Shown one piece after another: positions 51,553 through 60,333 of a stretch of DNA of 64,000 nucleotides (its first letter is position 1; the number at the start of each line of letters is the position of its first letter). The DNA lies in NCBI RefSeq assembly GCF_900100195.1, contig NZ_FNES01000007.1, positions 142,193 to 206,192 of the forward strand, read 5' to 3'. The notes beneath the pieces were generated by a model that made no database searches, was not told where the DNA came from, and was given only the letters and a program-made list of their open reading frames with translations. Both the position numbers and the translations under genes were made by a program. This DNA is from Billgrantia gudaonensis. Lineage in GTDB: Bacteria; Pseudomonadota; Gammaproteobacteria; Pseudomonadales; Halomonadaceae.

Positions 51553-52276
51553 GGCGATACTCGCGCGCCAGAGTTTCCGGCGTTTCGCCGCGCCAGTAGC
51601 GCCAGCGCAGTCGCCACATCAGCCGGATGGTGCGCCAGGCGCCGTACCGTTCCCAGCGTCGCCCCGAGGTGGTGACCCTGGCGCGCAGGCAGGCGGGTCG
51701 CGACAGGCGCTTGAGTCGCTGCGACATGGCGATGTCCTCCATCAGCGGCTGCTCGGGAAAGCCGCTCACGGCCTCGTAAGCCTCGCGGGTCATGAACAGC
51801 GCCTGATCGCCGGTGGCGATGCCGGTCAGCCGCGAGCGCCGGTTCATGGCGAAAGCGATGATCGGCAGCAGAGGGTGACGGCCGGCCAGGCGCACGTCGA
51901 AGCGCCCCCAGCAGTGCGATCCGGCCAGGGCTCGTTCCACCCGTCGGTCGGCCCGCTTGGGCAGCCGGGTATCGGCATGCAGGAACAGCAGGCGCTCGCC
52001 ATGGCTGGCACGGGCGCCGGCATTCATCTGTCGCGCCCGACCGGGAGGGGATTCGATCACCTGCGAGGCCAGGGGGCGAGCCAGCGCTACCGTGGCGTCT
52101 TCGCTGCCGCCGTCGACCACGACGATTTCCACGCCGCAACCCCACAGGCCGAGCAGGGCGGTGAGCGTGGCCTCGATGCCCTCTGCCTCGTTAAGGGAAG
52201 GGATGACGATGCTCAATGACGGATGGTGCACGAGACGCGATCTCCTCTGGCATGGCGATGCTGAGTCGGTCGGCAA
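51542..52276 (-). CDS. TIGR04283-type family 2 glycosyltransferase
   Basis: A 244-residue GT-A glycosyltransferase: LSIVIPSLNEAEGIEATLTA, VEIVVVDGGSEDATVALA, the HADTRLP metal motif and ATGDQALFMTREAYEAVSGF. It belongs to the TIGR04283 group that nearly always accompanies TIGR04282. The two genes overlap by 11 bp and head the operon that ends with sigma and anti-sigma factors. Confidence 0.87.
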   Translation of the reverse strand: MPTDSASPCQRRSRLVHHPSLSIVIPSLNEAEGIEATLTALLGLWGCGVEIVVVDGGSEDATVALARPLASQVIESPPGRARQMNAGARASHGERLLFLHADTRLPKRADRRVERALAGSHCWGRFDVRLAGRHPLLPIIAFAMNRRSRLTGIATGDQALFMTREAYEAVSGFPEQPLMEDIAMSQRLKRLSRPACLRARVTTSGRRWERYGAWRTIRLMWRLRWRYWRGETPETLAREYRHVR

Positions 52277-52560
52277 GCCATTAGCTTACATCGCCGCGTG
52301 AGGCGGATCCCTCGCTCGTCGGCGGCAAAGGCGAAGCGAGCGTCCTCGCATCGAGACCGTGGCTCGCGCGGCCGGGCCGATGGCGGCACGCTGCTGACGG
52401 CTTGATCCCGAAAGCGAGGACAATAGCAGCAAATATTATTACCTGAGGCGCATAGGCACGCTCATACATGGATTATGCTTCGAATGGGCGGAGACATTGC
52501 TGTGGCGTTTCCGCCCAGGTCGGTCAGCTCTCAAACAGTACATCTCATAGGAGACACATC

Positions 52561-52953
52561 ATGAACGGCATGGCCAGGAGGGTGATCGCCGTGCTGGCGA
52601 TGGCGCTATTGTCCGGTGTGACAGGCCAGGCCATGGCAAGAGATTACCAACTCATGGTAGGCAACTCGCCCTCCCAGTACGTGGGCGGCACCTACCGATA
52701 CCAGTTGCAACTCGATGACCCGGCTGAGGTGAGAATCGACAGCGAACTGCTGCCGGCTGGTTTTTACGATGCCCGGCTGCGCGCCGTGCTGCGCGACGAG
52801 AGAGGCAATGTCGTGGCGGAGTCCGCGCGCCGCGGGGACAATTTCACACTCGTTCGCACCCTTCAGCCAGGACGTTACGTTCTGGAAGTGCATGGTCAGC
52901 ATCTGGGAGGTGATGACAGAGGTTTTTTCCGACTGAGAACGAGCATGCACTGA
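52561..52953 (+). CDS. small exported protein of unknown function
   Basis: A 130-residue protein with a signal peptide (MARRVIAVLAMALLSGVTGQ, cleavage near AMA-RDY). The mature 100 residues are beta-rich (YRYQLQLDDPAEVRIDSELL, NFTLVRTLQPGRYVLEVHGQ) and resemble bacterial pre-peptidase C-terminal-like beta sandwiches, a weak likeness only. AGGAG is 7 nt before the ATG. It is alone, with a 284-bp upstream region in which I recognise no promoter. Confidence 0.6.
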   Translation: MNGMARRVIAVLAMALLSGVTGQAMARDYQLMVGNSPSQYVGGTYRYQLQLDDPAEVRIDSELLPAGFYDARLRAVLRDERGNVVAESARRGDNFTLVRTLQPGRYVLEVHGQHLGGDDRGFFRLRTSMH

Positions 52954-53052
52954 TGCTAGCGGCTGGTTGACATCCTTACTCTTTATGGCCAGGCGATGCC
53001 TGGCCTTTTCGTGGCGAGGTGGGCGCATCGGGCAACTGTGTTGGTGCGGCAT

Positions 53053-53685
53053 TCAGTCTGCGAGCTCTATCAGTCGCCCACCTGCCGCTGCGGCGTCGTC
53101 GCGGTCGTGGGTGACCAGCAGGCTGGGCAGTCCGGCCTGGTGCAGATGGTCGAACACCAGTTCGCGCATCTCCTGGCGCAGATGCGTATCGAGCTTGGAA
53201 AAGGGCTCGTCGAGCAGGACCGCACGGGGTTCCGAGAGCAGCAGGCGCATCAGTGCGACTCTTGCCTTCTGCCCGCCGGAGAGTGTCGCCGGGTCGCGGT
53301 CGCCGAAACCCTCGAGGCCCACGTCGTCGAGCGCCTGGGCGATACGCCGTGACTTGTCGGGCGTATGGCGCGGCATGCCGAAGCGCAGGTTGCCGGCCAC
53401 CGAAAGGTGCGGAAAGAGCAACGGGTCCTGGAACAGCAGGCCGATGCCGCGCTCTTCGGCGGGCAGGACGGTGATGTCCCGGCCATCCAGAGCGACACGT
53501 CCTCTGGCCTCGAAGGCCGAGTCGAGAAATCCCGCCAGAAAGGACAGCAGGGTCGACTTGCCGGAACCCGACGGGCCCATCACGGTGAGCACCTCGCCGG
53601 GACCGATGGTGGCATCGAGCGCAACCAGCGGCTGACCGTCGATGCGGATGTCGACGTTCTCCAGGTCGAGGCGATGGGAAGTCAT
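53053..53685 (-). CDS. ynjD: ABC transporter ATP-binding protein, YnjD-like
   Basis: A 210-residue ABC ATPase: Walker A GPSGSGKST, Q-loop LLFQDPLLFPH, signature LSGGQKARVAL, Walker B AVLLDEPFSKLD and switch LLVTHDRDDA. AAGGAG is close to the ATG, which overlaps the permease stop by 4 bp. With the next two genes it matches E. coli YnjBCD, annotated as a putative thiamine-type uptake system. A longer reading through the permease region in this frame is not real. Confidence 0.88.
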   Translation of the reverse strand: MTSHRLDLENVDIRIDGQPLVALDATIGPGEVLTVMGPSGSGKSTLLSFLAGFLDSAFEARGRVALDGRDITVLPAEERGIGLLFQDPLLFPHLSVAGNLRFGMPRHTPDKSRRIAQALDDVGLEGFGDRDPATLSGGQKARVALMRLLLSEPRAVLLDEPFSKLDTHLRQEMRELVFDHLHQAGLPSLLVTHDRDDAAAAGGRLIELAD

Positions 53686-55379
53686 GGCGCTCCTTGCAAT
53701 CCGCGGCGGCGTGCCCAGAGCAGGCGGGGCACGCCGATGGCAATCACGAAACCCAGCAGCGGCAGACTGGCCTGGACCAGTGCCCACACACCGATCACCC
53801 GGCGGTTGGCGCCGGAGGCCAGCGACACGGCCTCGGTGGTCACGGTGGTGATGCGTCCGGCGCCGAGCAGGTGGGTGGGTAGATACTGGCCGATGCTGAT
53901 CGCCAGGCCAACTGCCGCAGCAGTGAGTACCGGCGCCAACAGCATGGGCAGGCGTATCCGCCAAAAGGTGGCGTTGGGGGAGCGGCCCAGGGTTCGGGCG
54001 AGCTGCGACCAGCGCGGATCGAAGCGGCGATAGGCCTCGGCCAGCGACAGGAAGACGTAGGGCAGCACGAACAGCAAGTGGCCGAAGATCACCAGTGCCA
54101 TCCGTGCCCGCGCCTCCAGACTCTCCAGCAGCACTACCAGGCCGAACAGAAAGGCGATCTGCGGCACGATCAGCGGCAGATAGAGCAGCGACAGGGCTGA
54201 GAGCAGTCGCCCTTCGGCAGGGTACTTGCCGCTGCGTTGCTCGTTCTCCAGCGCCGCCAGGGCGAGCAGCAGGGCGAGCAATGTGGCGCTGGCCGCGATG
54301 ATGAGGGTGGTGCTCACCGGCCCGCCCAGCGAGGGCAGCGTGCCGAGCCAGTGCTGGGGCGTCAGCGTGTCGGGCAGGGCATCGGGGAAGCGCCAGAAAC
54401 CGGCCACAGAGTAGAGGGCCAGGCCGATGAGGCCAAGCCCGGCAGCGAGCGTGGTCGCCAGCATGGCACTCTTGCCGATTCGCCGCAGACAACCTTCGCC
54501 GCGCCGACGTTGGCCAGCGTCGATCCAGCGCCGTCCCAGCCGCCTGGCCAGACACTCCAGCCCCCACCAGCCGGCGAGAGCCGCCAGGGTCACGCCGAGC
54601 TGCAGCACGGCGCCTGCAGAGGCGAGAAAGCGGTGGGAGAGATCGGGGTCGTTGAACCACTCGAGAATCGATACGGCAAGCGTCGGCGGCAAGGTGGGAC
54701 CGAGGATCATTGCCACGTCCACCACCGAGGAGGCGAAGGCGATGACCGCGTAGACGGGCAGGCGGATCAACGGATACAGCGCCGGGGCGACGACCTTGAG
54801 CCACGCCAGGGTGGGGCGGTAGCCCAGCGAGCGGGCCATGGCCACGCGCCGCGGCACTTCGAGCTGGGGCAGGGCGGCCAGGCTCATCAGCAACAGGAAG
54901 GGAATCTCCTTGATAATCAGCCCCGCCATCAGCGAAAGCCCCCAGGGATCCTGAACGATGAGCCAGTCGGGCGGTCGCTCCCAGCCGGTGATGCCGGGCG
55001 ACAGCAGGCGCGCCACCAGCCCCGAGGGGGCGATCAGAAAGGCCAGGCCAAAGGCCGCCGCGGCATGCGGTACCGACAGCAGCGGCGATACCAGGCGGCG
55101 CAGCCAGCGGTCGAGCCGCGAGCCCGAGGTGCCGGCCAGGAACAGCAGCACGATCGCCAGCGATACCGCGGTGGTGACCAGGCCGCTGGTAAGACTCACT
55201 GCCACGGAATGCGCCAGACCCGGCTGGGCGAAAAGCGCTCGCCACGGCGCCAGGCTCAGGGCATCGCCGCCCAGCGCCGGCAGGTAGCCGAACGCCGGCA
55301 GCAGCACCATGCCCACGCCGGCCACGATGGGCCCGACCAGCAGGGTGACGATCAGCGCGGGAGTCAGGCGCAGCAGCAT
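53682..55379 (-). CDS. ynjC: ABC transporter double permease, YnjC-like
   Basis: A 565-residue inner-membrane protein with about twelve hydrophobic helices formed by two fused permease halves, as in ThiP, FbpB and YnjC. Each half carries an EAA-type loop (VPRRVAMARSLGYRPTLAWL in the first, RWSQLARTLGRSPNATFWRI in the second) that docks on the ATPase. It overlaps the ATPase gene by 4 bp and follows the binding protein gene by 33 bp. Confidence 0.88.
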   Translation of the reverse strand: MLLRLTPALIVTLLVGPIVAGVGMVLLPAFGYLPALGGDALSLAPWRALFAQPGLAHSVAVSLTSGLVTTAVSLAIVLLFLAGTSGSRLDRWLRRLVSPLLSVPHAAAAFGLAFLIAPSGLVARLLSPGITGWERPPDWLIVQDPWGLSLMAGLIIKEIPFLLLMSLAALPQLEVPRRVAMARSLGYRPTLAWLKVVAPALYPLIRLPVYAVIAFASSVVDVAMILGPTLPPTLAVSILEWFNDPDLSHRFLASAGAVLQLGVTLAALAGWWGLECLARRLGRRWIDAGQRRRGEGCLRRIGKSAMLATTLAAGLGLIGLALYSVAGFWRFPDALPDTLTPQHWLGTLPSLGGPVSTTLIIAASATLLALLLALAALENEQRSGKYPAEGRLLSALSLLYLPLIVPQIAFLFGLVVLLESLEARARMALVIFGHLLFVLPYVFLSLAEAYRRFDPRWSQLARTLGRSPNATFWRIRLPMLLAPVLTAAAVGLAISIGQYLPTHLLGAGRITTVTTEAVSLASGANRRVIGVWALVQASLPLLGFVIAIGVPRLLWARRRGLQGAP

Positions 55380-55412
55380 GGCGTCAGTGCATGTCGGCGT
55401 TGGCGGGCTCGG

Positions 55413-56639
55413 TCATTCGTCGACGTAGCGTTCCAGCCAAGCGTCCTGCAGGGCCGTCATCCAGCTGGGGTGCGGTTCGGGCAATGTCTTCTGCAGCGCG
55501 TCGGCGGGCAGCATGGCCGGGTTGCTGTCATCGACCTCGAACAGCGCCTGGGTGTCTGCGTCCAGATGGGCAACGTCGAGCACGGTGCGGTCGCCCCACA
55601 CGTCGATATCCTGCTTGTGGGCTTGGGCCTTCGGTGAGAGCAGGAAGTCGGCCAGCACCAGGGCGCCGGCCTTGTGGGGGGAGTTGAAGGGAATCGCCAC
55701 GAAGTGCACGTTGCCCAGGGTGCCTTCGTCCAGCACGTAGCTGCGCGTGCTCTCCGGGAGTTCGTAGTCCGCCACGGCGGCAGCCGGCTCCGAGGGGTAG
55801 AAGGTGAAGGCCAGCGCCAGTTCGCCGTCGCCCATCAGGCTGCGCAGCTCCGGCCCTGAGCTTGGGAACTGGCGCCCGCTGCGCCACAGGTGGGGGTGGA
55901 GGGCGTCGAGGTAGTCCCACAGCGGGGCCGTTACCGCCTCGAAGTCGCTCTCCGCGACCGGCGCATAGAGGGCCTCGCGCTCGTCGGTCAGGGCGATCAG
56001 GGCCTGCTTGAGAAAAGTGCTGCCGGTGAAGTCGGGAATCCGCGGGTAGGTGAAGCGCCCGGGGTGGGCTTCGGCCCAGTCGAGCAGCGCCTCGATGCTG
56101 GCCGGTGGCGTCGCGACTTCCTCGCTGTCGTAGTAGAAGGTGATCTGCGCCTTGCCCCAGGGCGACTCGTACCCTTCGGTAGGCAGCGTGAAGTCGGTGA
56201 CCATCTCCGGATTGGCGTCCGGACGCGTCAGGGCGAAGTGGGGCAGTGCCTCGGCGAAGGGGCCGTAGAGCAGGTCGTGCTCCTTCATGGCCGCGAAGTT
56301 CTCGCCGTTGATCCAGATGAGGTCGATGCTGCCGTCGGTGACGTTGCCCGCCGACTTCTCGGCCAGCACGCGGGAGACGGCAGTGCTGGTGTCGTCGACC
56401 TTGACGTGCACCACGTCGATGTCGTGCTCCTCGGCCATGCGTTCGGCCACCCAGTCGATGTAGTCGTTGGTGCGCGTGTCGCCGCCCCAGGCGTTCCAGT
56501 AGACCGTCTGGCCGCGTGCCGCGTCGCGCACGGCGTTCCAATCGTCGAGATCGGGGCTGGCAACCGCAGGCATGGCCAGCACGAGGCCGGCCAGCAGGGC
56601 GGCACGAGACAGGGTGGAGGTGGCAAGCAGGCGGGGCAT
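55413..56639 (-). CDS. ynjB: ABC transporter substrate-binding protein, YnjB-like
   Basis: A 408-residue periplasmic protein with a signal peptide (LSRAALLAGLVLAMPAVA, cleavage near AVA-SPD). The mature protein begins DLDDWNAVRDAARGQTVYWN and shows NAWGGDTRTNDYIDWVAERM and SIDLIWINGENFAAMKEHDL, which are characteristic of YnjB. Family members belong to the iron/thiamine/spermidine type of receptors. It starts 1 bp past the stop of the kinase gene, so the four genes form one operon. Confidence 0.87.
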   Translation of the reverse strand: MPRLLATSTLSRAALLAGLVLAMPAVASPDLDDWNAVRDAARGQTVYWNAWGGDTRTNDYIDWVAERMAEEHDIDVVHVKVDDTSTAVSRVLAEKSAGNVTDGSIDLIWINGENFAAMKEHDLLYGPFAEALPHFALTRPDANPEMVTDFTLPTEGYESPWGKAQITFYYDSEEVATPPASIEALLDWAEAHPGRFTYPRIPDFTGSTFLKQALIALTDEREALYAPVAESDFEAVTAPLWDYLDALHPHLWRSGRQFPSSGPELRSLMGDGELALAFTFYPSEPAAAVADYELPESTRSYVLDEGTLGNVHFVAIPFNSPHKAGALVLADFLLSPKAQAHKQDIDVWGDRTVLDVAHLDADTQALFEVDDSNPAMLPADALQKTLPEPHPSWMTALQDAWLERYVDE

Positions 56640-56640
56640 G

Positions 56641-57729
56641 TCAGGTGTCCTTTTCCAGAGCGTTGGCCAGCGCGTCGAACTCGCGCCGGACGTGATCGAT
56701 GGTGGCGAGCGACAGGTAATGCTCGACCCGGTCGCGCACATGGGCGATCAGTGCGGCATCGCTGAGCTCGGCGGACCAGTCCTCGCCGCGAGCCTCGGCA
56801 TCGCGGGAGCGGCGATGGCTGGCACGCCACTTGGCACACCAGGTGAGCGACCAGAGCCACATGGCGCGACGGCAGGCGAGCAGGGTCGTGGCGTCGGAAA
56901 GGCCGGTATCGCTCATCCAGCGACGATAGAAGGCGGCTACCTGATCGACGCTCAGCACGGCGTGACTGGTGACGTCCCAGGTGGTGGAGGTGTAGAGGCT
57001 GGCATGTGCCAGATCGAAGCCCGGCAGCCCGTAGCGGCACTTCTCCAGGTCGACGAGCACGGCGCTGCCGTCGTCGCGGATCAGGAAGTTGCCGGGATGG
57101 GCGTCGAAACTGATCAGGCGTGGTTGGGCCGCTTCGCACTCGCCAAGTCGGGGCGGCAGCGCGGCCAGCTCGTCCTCGATCGCCGAGACCACGGCCGGTG
57201 AAAGCTCGGCCTTGCCGAGGAACTCGGCCTGGGCCTCGACTTCCTCGCGCATGGCGGCCCAAGGGTCGGCCGGCGCCATTAGCGGAGCGCGCTCATCGCG
57301 TGGCGGTAGCGGTAGGTCGTGCAGGGCGGCCAGCGCCTCGGCGATGGCCGGCAAGTCGTCGGGCAATCGAGCGGCGCGACCGCGCACGGCACTGACCAGC
57401 AGGCCGCCGCGGGGCAGTGCCGCCGAGGGTGTGAGCAGGCCGTGCAGTGCCGGGGCATGGCCGCAGCGACCGGCGCGTTCGAAGCAGGCGGCCTGGTAGT
57501 TCAGGTTGGTATGGGCATCCAGGCCCAGTTGGCTCTGCTTGGGCAGTCGCGCCACCCAGTCGTCGCCGCCGCGGGCGAGCCACAGGTGGTGGTGCGCCAG
57601 GCCGGTGTCGGCCATCAGTGCCATTCCCCGAACGTCCTTGCGATATCCCTGTGCGGCCAGGGCCTGCTCCAATCGGTTGCAGAGGTCGTCACGCGTCATG
57701 GCATCGGCATGGGTGGCGGTCTCCGTCAT
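56641..57729 (-). CDS. aminoglycoside-phosphotransferase-fold kinase
   Basis: A 362-residue kinase of the APH/choline kinase/thiamine kinase fold. The catalytic loop is ISFDAHPGNFLI (Asp and Asn) and the metal aspartate is in AVLVDLEKCRYG; the nucleotide-binding half includes HHLWLARGGDDWVARLPKQS. It is the first gene of the operon with the YnjBCD-like transporter, so it likely phosphorylates what that system imports, possibly thiamine or choline. ATG 57729 has GAGGAG rather close; another ATG ten codons later is possible. Confidence 0.8.
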   Translation of the reverse strand: MTETATHADAMTRDDLCNRLEQALAAQGYRKDVRGMALMADTGLAHHHLWLARGGDDWVARLPKQSQLGLDAHTNLNYQAACFERAGRCGHAPALHGLLTPSAALPRGGLLVSAVRGRAARLPDDLPAIAEALAALHDLPLPPRDERAPLMAPADPWAAMREEVEAQAEFLGKAELSPAVVSAIEDELAALPPRLGECEAAQPRLISFDAHPGNFLIRDDGSAVLVDLEKCRYGLPGFDLAHASLYTSTTWDVTSHAVLSVDQVAAFYRRWMSDTGLSDATTLLACRRAMWLWSLTWCAKWRASHRRSRDAEARGEDWSAELSDAALIAHVRDRVEHYLSLATIDHVRREFDALANALEKDT

Positions 57730-57837
57730 GGGCTCCTCGAGTGGTTTGCCAGCTTGGGTGTGATGAGAGTCGTATCCACAAGGCATTCCTTACAGGGTGA
57801 GTCCATTGCCGTGCCTGTAAGGTTTCGCCGGCCATCG

Positions 57838-57849
57838 CCTACCAAGGGA
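57838..57849 (+). promoter_or_regulatory. shared 12-mer upstream of the cytochrome c gene
   Basis: CCTACCAAGGGA, identical to the 12-mer at 13250 before the exaC-like gene. The distance to the start codon is 97 bp here and 108 bp there, and both genes are on the same side. It is a candidate site for the ErbR-like regulator. Confidence 0.45.
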
Positions 57850-57934
57850 TACCGCTGAGCGGCAGCGGTGACCATGACCCTGGCCGTCATCGAGAATCCC
57901 AACGACCCCTTGGGAGCCATGGAGGAGAACCACT

Positions 57935-58624
57935 ATGTCATATCATGACGACAAACGTCGCAAGCTGGTGGGACGCTTGAGCCGACGGGTTGCCTATACC
58001 GCGCCCGCCCTGCTCCTGGTGGCAGGGGGAACGGCCCCGCAGGCCACGGCCGGTGACACGGCGATGGCTCCGCTCGGCGCAGAGTCCCTGCTGTTGGCCA
58101 GCAATCATGCCGAAGGCGGCGCCGAAGCGGAGGCAGAAGGGGCTGGCGAAGGTGAAGCCGAGGCAGAAGGTGAGGCCGAGGGCGGAGCAGAAGCAGAAGC
58201 CGAGGGTGAAGCAGACGGAGAGACAGAAGGCAGCTCGAGTGCCGATGTGGCACGTCCCGCTGGCTATAGCCCCGGCTATGAGGAAACCGGCAGCAATGAG
58301 GCCGAGCTGCTCGCGCGCGGCGAAGCGCTCTACTACGACACCTCGTTGAGCAGTAACGGCCTTGCTTGTGCCAGCTGTCATGGCAGCGATGGCAACGACA
58401 TGGGCTACAACGATACCTTCGAACGGCCCTTCCCCCATGAGGTTGCGATGGCCAGCAATCAGTTCGGCATGGACCAGGTGCATGCCGACGAGATGATCCA
58501 GATCTGCATGGTCGCTCCCATGGAAGCCGAACCCTTGGCCTGGGGCAGCGAGGAATTGGCGTCGTTGGCCGCCTACATGGTCGAAGTGCAGAAACGCTTC
58601 GCCGGTGAGCCGCACGACCTTTGA
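57935..58624 (+). CDS. exported cytochrome c with Glu-rich tract and shared leader
   Basis: A 229-residue protein. Residues 1-40 are a twin-arginine-like leader (DDKRRKLVGRLSRRVAYTA) followed by hydrophobic sequence; 59-99 is a Glu/Gly/Ala tract; 110-229 is a class I cytochrome c with one haem site CASCH (Cys 145, Cys 148, His 149) and candidate axial methionines late in the domain. The leader and the beginning of the tract align without gaps with the 83-residue peptide at 49224. GGAGGAG precedes the ATG and a perfect terminator follows. It should be a periplasmic electron carrier; the tract may be the target of the TTL-like ligase. Confidence 0.85.
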   Translation: MSYHDDKRRKLVGRLSRRVAYTAPALLLVAGGTAPQATAGDTAMAPLGAESLLLASNHAEGGAEAEAEGAGEGEAEAEGEAEGGAEAEAEGEADGETEGSSSADVARPAGYSPGYEETGSNEAELLARGEALYYDTSLSSNGLACASCHGSDGNDMGYNDTFERPFPHEVAMASNQFGMDQVHADEMIQICMVAPMEAEPLAWGSEELASLAAYMVEVQKRFAGEPHDL

Positions 58625-58647
58625 ACCTCCTGGGCGGTTGCCCGCTT

Positions 58648-58674
58648 CCCGGTGTCACTGGCACCGGGTTTTTT
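58648..58674 (+). terminator. intrinsic terminator of the cytochrome c gene
   Basis: A 7-bp stem CCCGGTG/CACCGGG with a 7-nt loop followed by six T residues, 23 bp after the stop codon. It is the clearest factor-independent terminator in the window. Confidence 0.9.
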
Positions 58675-58809
58675 GTCGCTGGTGTCGGTCGGCGGTAATG
58701 TCGACGGCCTGCTAGGCTGGAATAAGAATAAGCTGAACCAGCCGGTGTTCGCGGTTGTCAGTTGGCAAGGGCCCCGGTTCGGGCGGTCTCCATGGGAGGA
58801 CAGGGCATC

Positions 58810-60276
58810 ATGAGCGCACGTGAAGGCAGTGTCCGTCACCGCCTGTTGCTGCTTCTCAGCCTGCTGTGCCTGGCGCTGGGCGGATTCGCGGCCTGGCAGA
58901 GCCATGCCCAGCAGAATGAGCGTGTGGTTCTGGCGATGACCGTGGAGGGAGCCATCGGTCCGGCCACCAGCGACTACTTCAAGCGCGGTTTGGCGCGGGC
59001 CGCCGAGCGTGATGCCGAACTGGTGGTGGTGGAAATGGATACGCCGGGGGGCCTGGATGCGTCCATGCGTGACATGATCACCGCCATGCTGAACGCCAGC
59101 GTGCCCGTGGCGATCTACGTCTCGCCGAGCGGCGCGCGGGCTGCCAGCGCCGGCACTTACCTGCTCTATGGCAGCCACGTGGCGGCCATGGCGCCAGCCA
59201 CGCATCTGGGATCGGCGACGCCGGTGCAGATGGGCGGCGGTGGCCTGCCCGGCCTGGGAGGCGGTGAGGAGGAGGGTGGCGACGAATCCACCGAGGATCA
59301 ACCGGCGAACGGCGACGACGAAGCTGCCGAGCCGGAAGACGGTGATGCGGCCGAAGACCAACCTCGCCGCGGTGAGACGGCCATGGAGCGCAAGGTGCTG
59401 GAAGACGCCGTCTCCTACATACGCTCGCTGGCCGAACGCCACGGTCGCAATGCCGACTGGGCCGAGCAGGCGGTGCGCGAGGCGGTCAACCTCACCGCCA
59501 GCGAGGCGCTGGAGAGAAACGTCATCGATGTGGTGGCCCGCGACATCGACGATCTGCTCGAACGGATCGACGGCCGCACGGTGGTGATGGAGCGCGGCGA
59601 GCGCACGCTGGATACCGCCGGGCTGACGCTCGAGCGCTTCGATCCCGACTGGCGCACCCAATTGCTGTCGGTGATCACCAACCCCAACGTCGCCTACTTC
59701 CTGATGATCATCGGCTTCTACGGGTTGATCTTCGAGCTGTCCAATCCGGGCAGTCTGGTGCCCGGCACCATCGGCATCATCTGCCTGCTGCTGGCGCTGT
59801 TCGCCTTCCAGGTGCTGCCGGTCAACTATGCCGGGCTGGCGCTGATCCTGGTGGGGCTGGCGCTGATCGTCGGCGAAGCACTGATGCCCAGTTTCGGCAT
59901 TCTCGGCATCGGCGGCATCGCTGCCTTCGTGTTCGGATCGGTGATACTGATGGACGCAGACAACTTGAGCATTTCTCTGCCGCTGATCGGCGGCGTGGCG
60001 CTGCTGGCAGCCGGTCTGATGCTGTGGGCGGTCACCCGCTTCGTCGGGCTGCGGCGCCGGCCGGTACGCACCGGTCAGGAGGAACTGGCAGACAGCGAGG
60101 CCACGGTCCTGGAGGATTTCGAGGGCCAGGGCCACGTGCGCCTGCACGGTGAGCGGTGGAACGCCCGCAGCTCTCATCCGTTGCGACGGGGTCAGGTCGT
60201 GCGGGTAGTGGGCATCGACGGCCTCACCGTCGATGTCGAACCCGTGGATGACGCCGAGCGTCGTGCCGATGAGTGA
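58810..60276 (+). CDS. NfeD-family membrane serine protease
   Basis: A 488-residue protein. A signal anchor (LLLLLSLLCLALGGFAAW) is followed by a ClpP-like protease domain with the nucleophile Ser 113 in GARAASAGTYLLYGS and a likely catalytic Lys in MERKVLEDAVSYIRSLAERH. Between them lies an acidic insertion (about 155-195). Four to five membrane spans and a C-terminal NfeD OB-fold domain (LEDFEGQGHVRLHGERWNAR) follow. Such 1510-type proteases are encoded with stomatin-like proteins, which they cleave, and a slipin gene follows 57 bp downstream. GGGAGGA is upstream of the ATG. Confidence 0.88.
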   Translation: MSAREGSVRHRLLLLLSLLCLALGGFAAWQSHAQQNERVVLAMTVEGAIGPATSDYFKRGLARAAERDAELVVVEMDTPGGLDASMRDMITAMLNASVPVAIYVSPSGARAASAGTYLLYGSHVAAMAPATHLGSATPVQMGGGGLPGLGGGEEEGGDESTEDQPANGDDEAAEPEDGDAAEDQPRRGETAMERKVLEDAVSYIRSLAERHGRNADWAEQAVREAVNLTASEALERNVIDVVARDIDDLLERIDGRTVVMERGERTLDTAGLTLERFDPDWRTQLLSVITNPNVAYFLMIIGFYGLIFELSNPGSLVPGTIGIICLLLALFAFQVLPVNYAGLALILVGLALIVGEALMPSFGILGIGGIAAFVFGSVILMDADNLSISLPLIGGVALLAAGLMLWAVTRFVGLRRRPVRTGQEELADSEATVLEDFEGQGHVRLHGERWNARSSHPLRRGQVVRVVGIDGLTVDVEPVDDAERRADE

Positions 60277-60333
60277 TCGACGCCGGGTTAGCCCACTGGA
60301 CCGACCGTTCATGATTCACAGGGAGACGCAGCC

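Noticed and set aside
53686..55245. Frame extending the YnjD-like ATPase upstream through the permease
   Set aside because: It is out of frame with a twelve-helix permease and gives an Arg/Pro/Ala-rich product; the ATPase begins at 53685.
58573..60312. 579-codon minus-strand frame opposite the NfeD gene
   Set aside because: Antisense shadow; His/Gln/Gly-rich, no motifs, and it covers a perfect plus-strand terminator.
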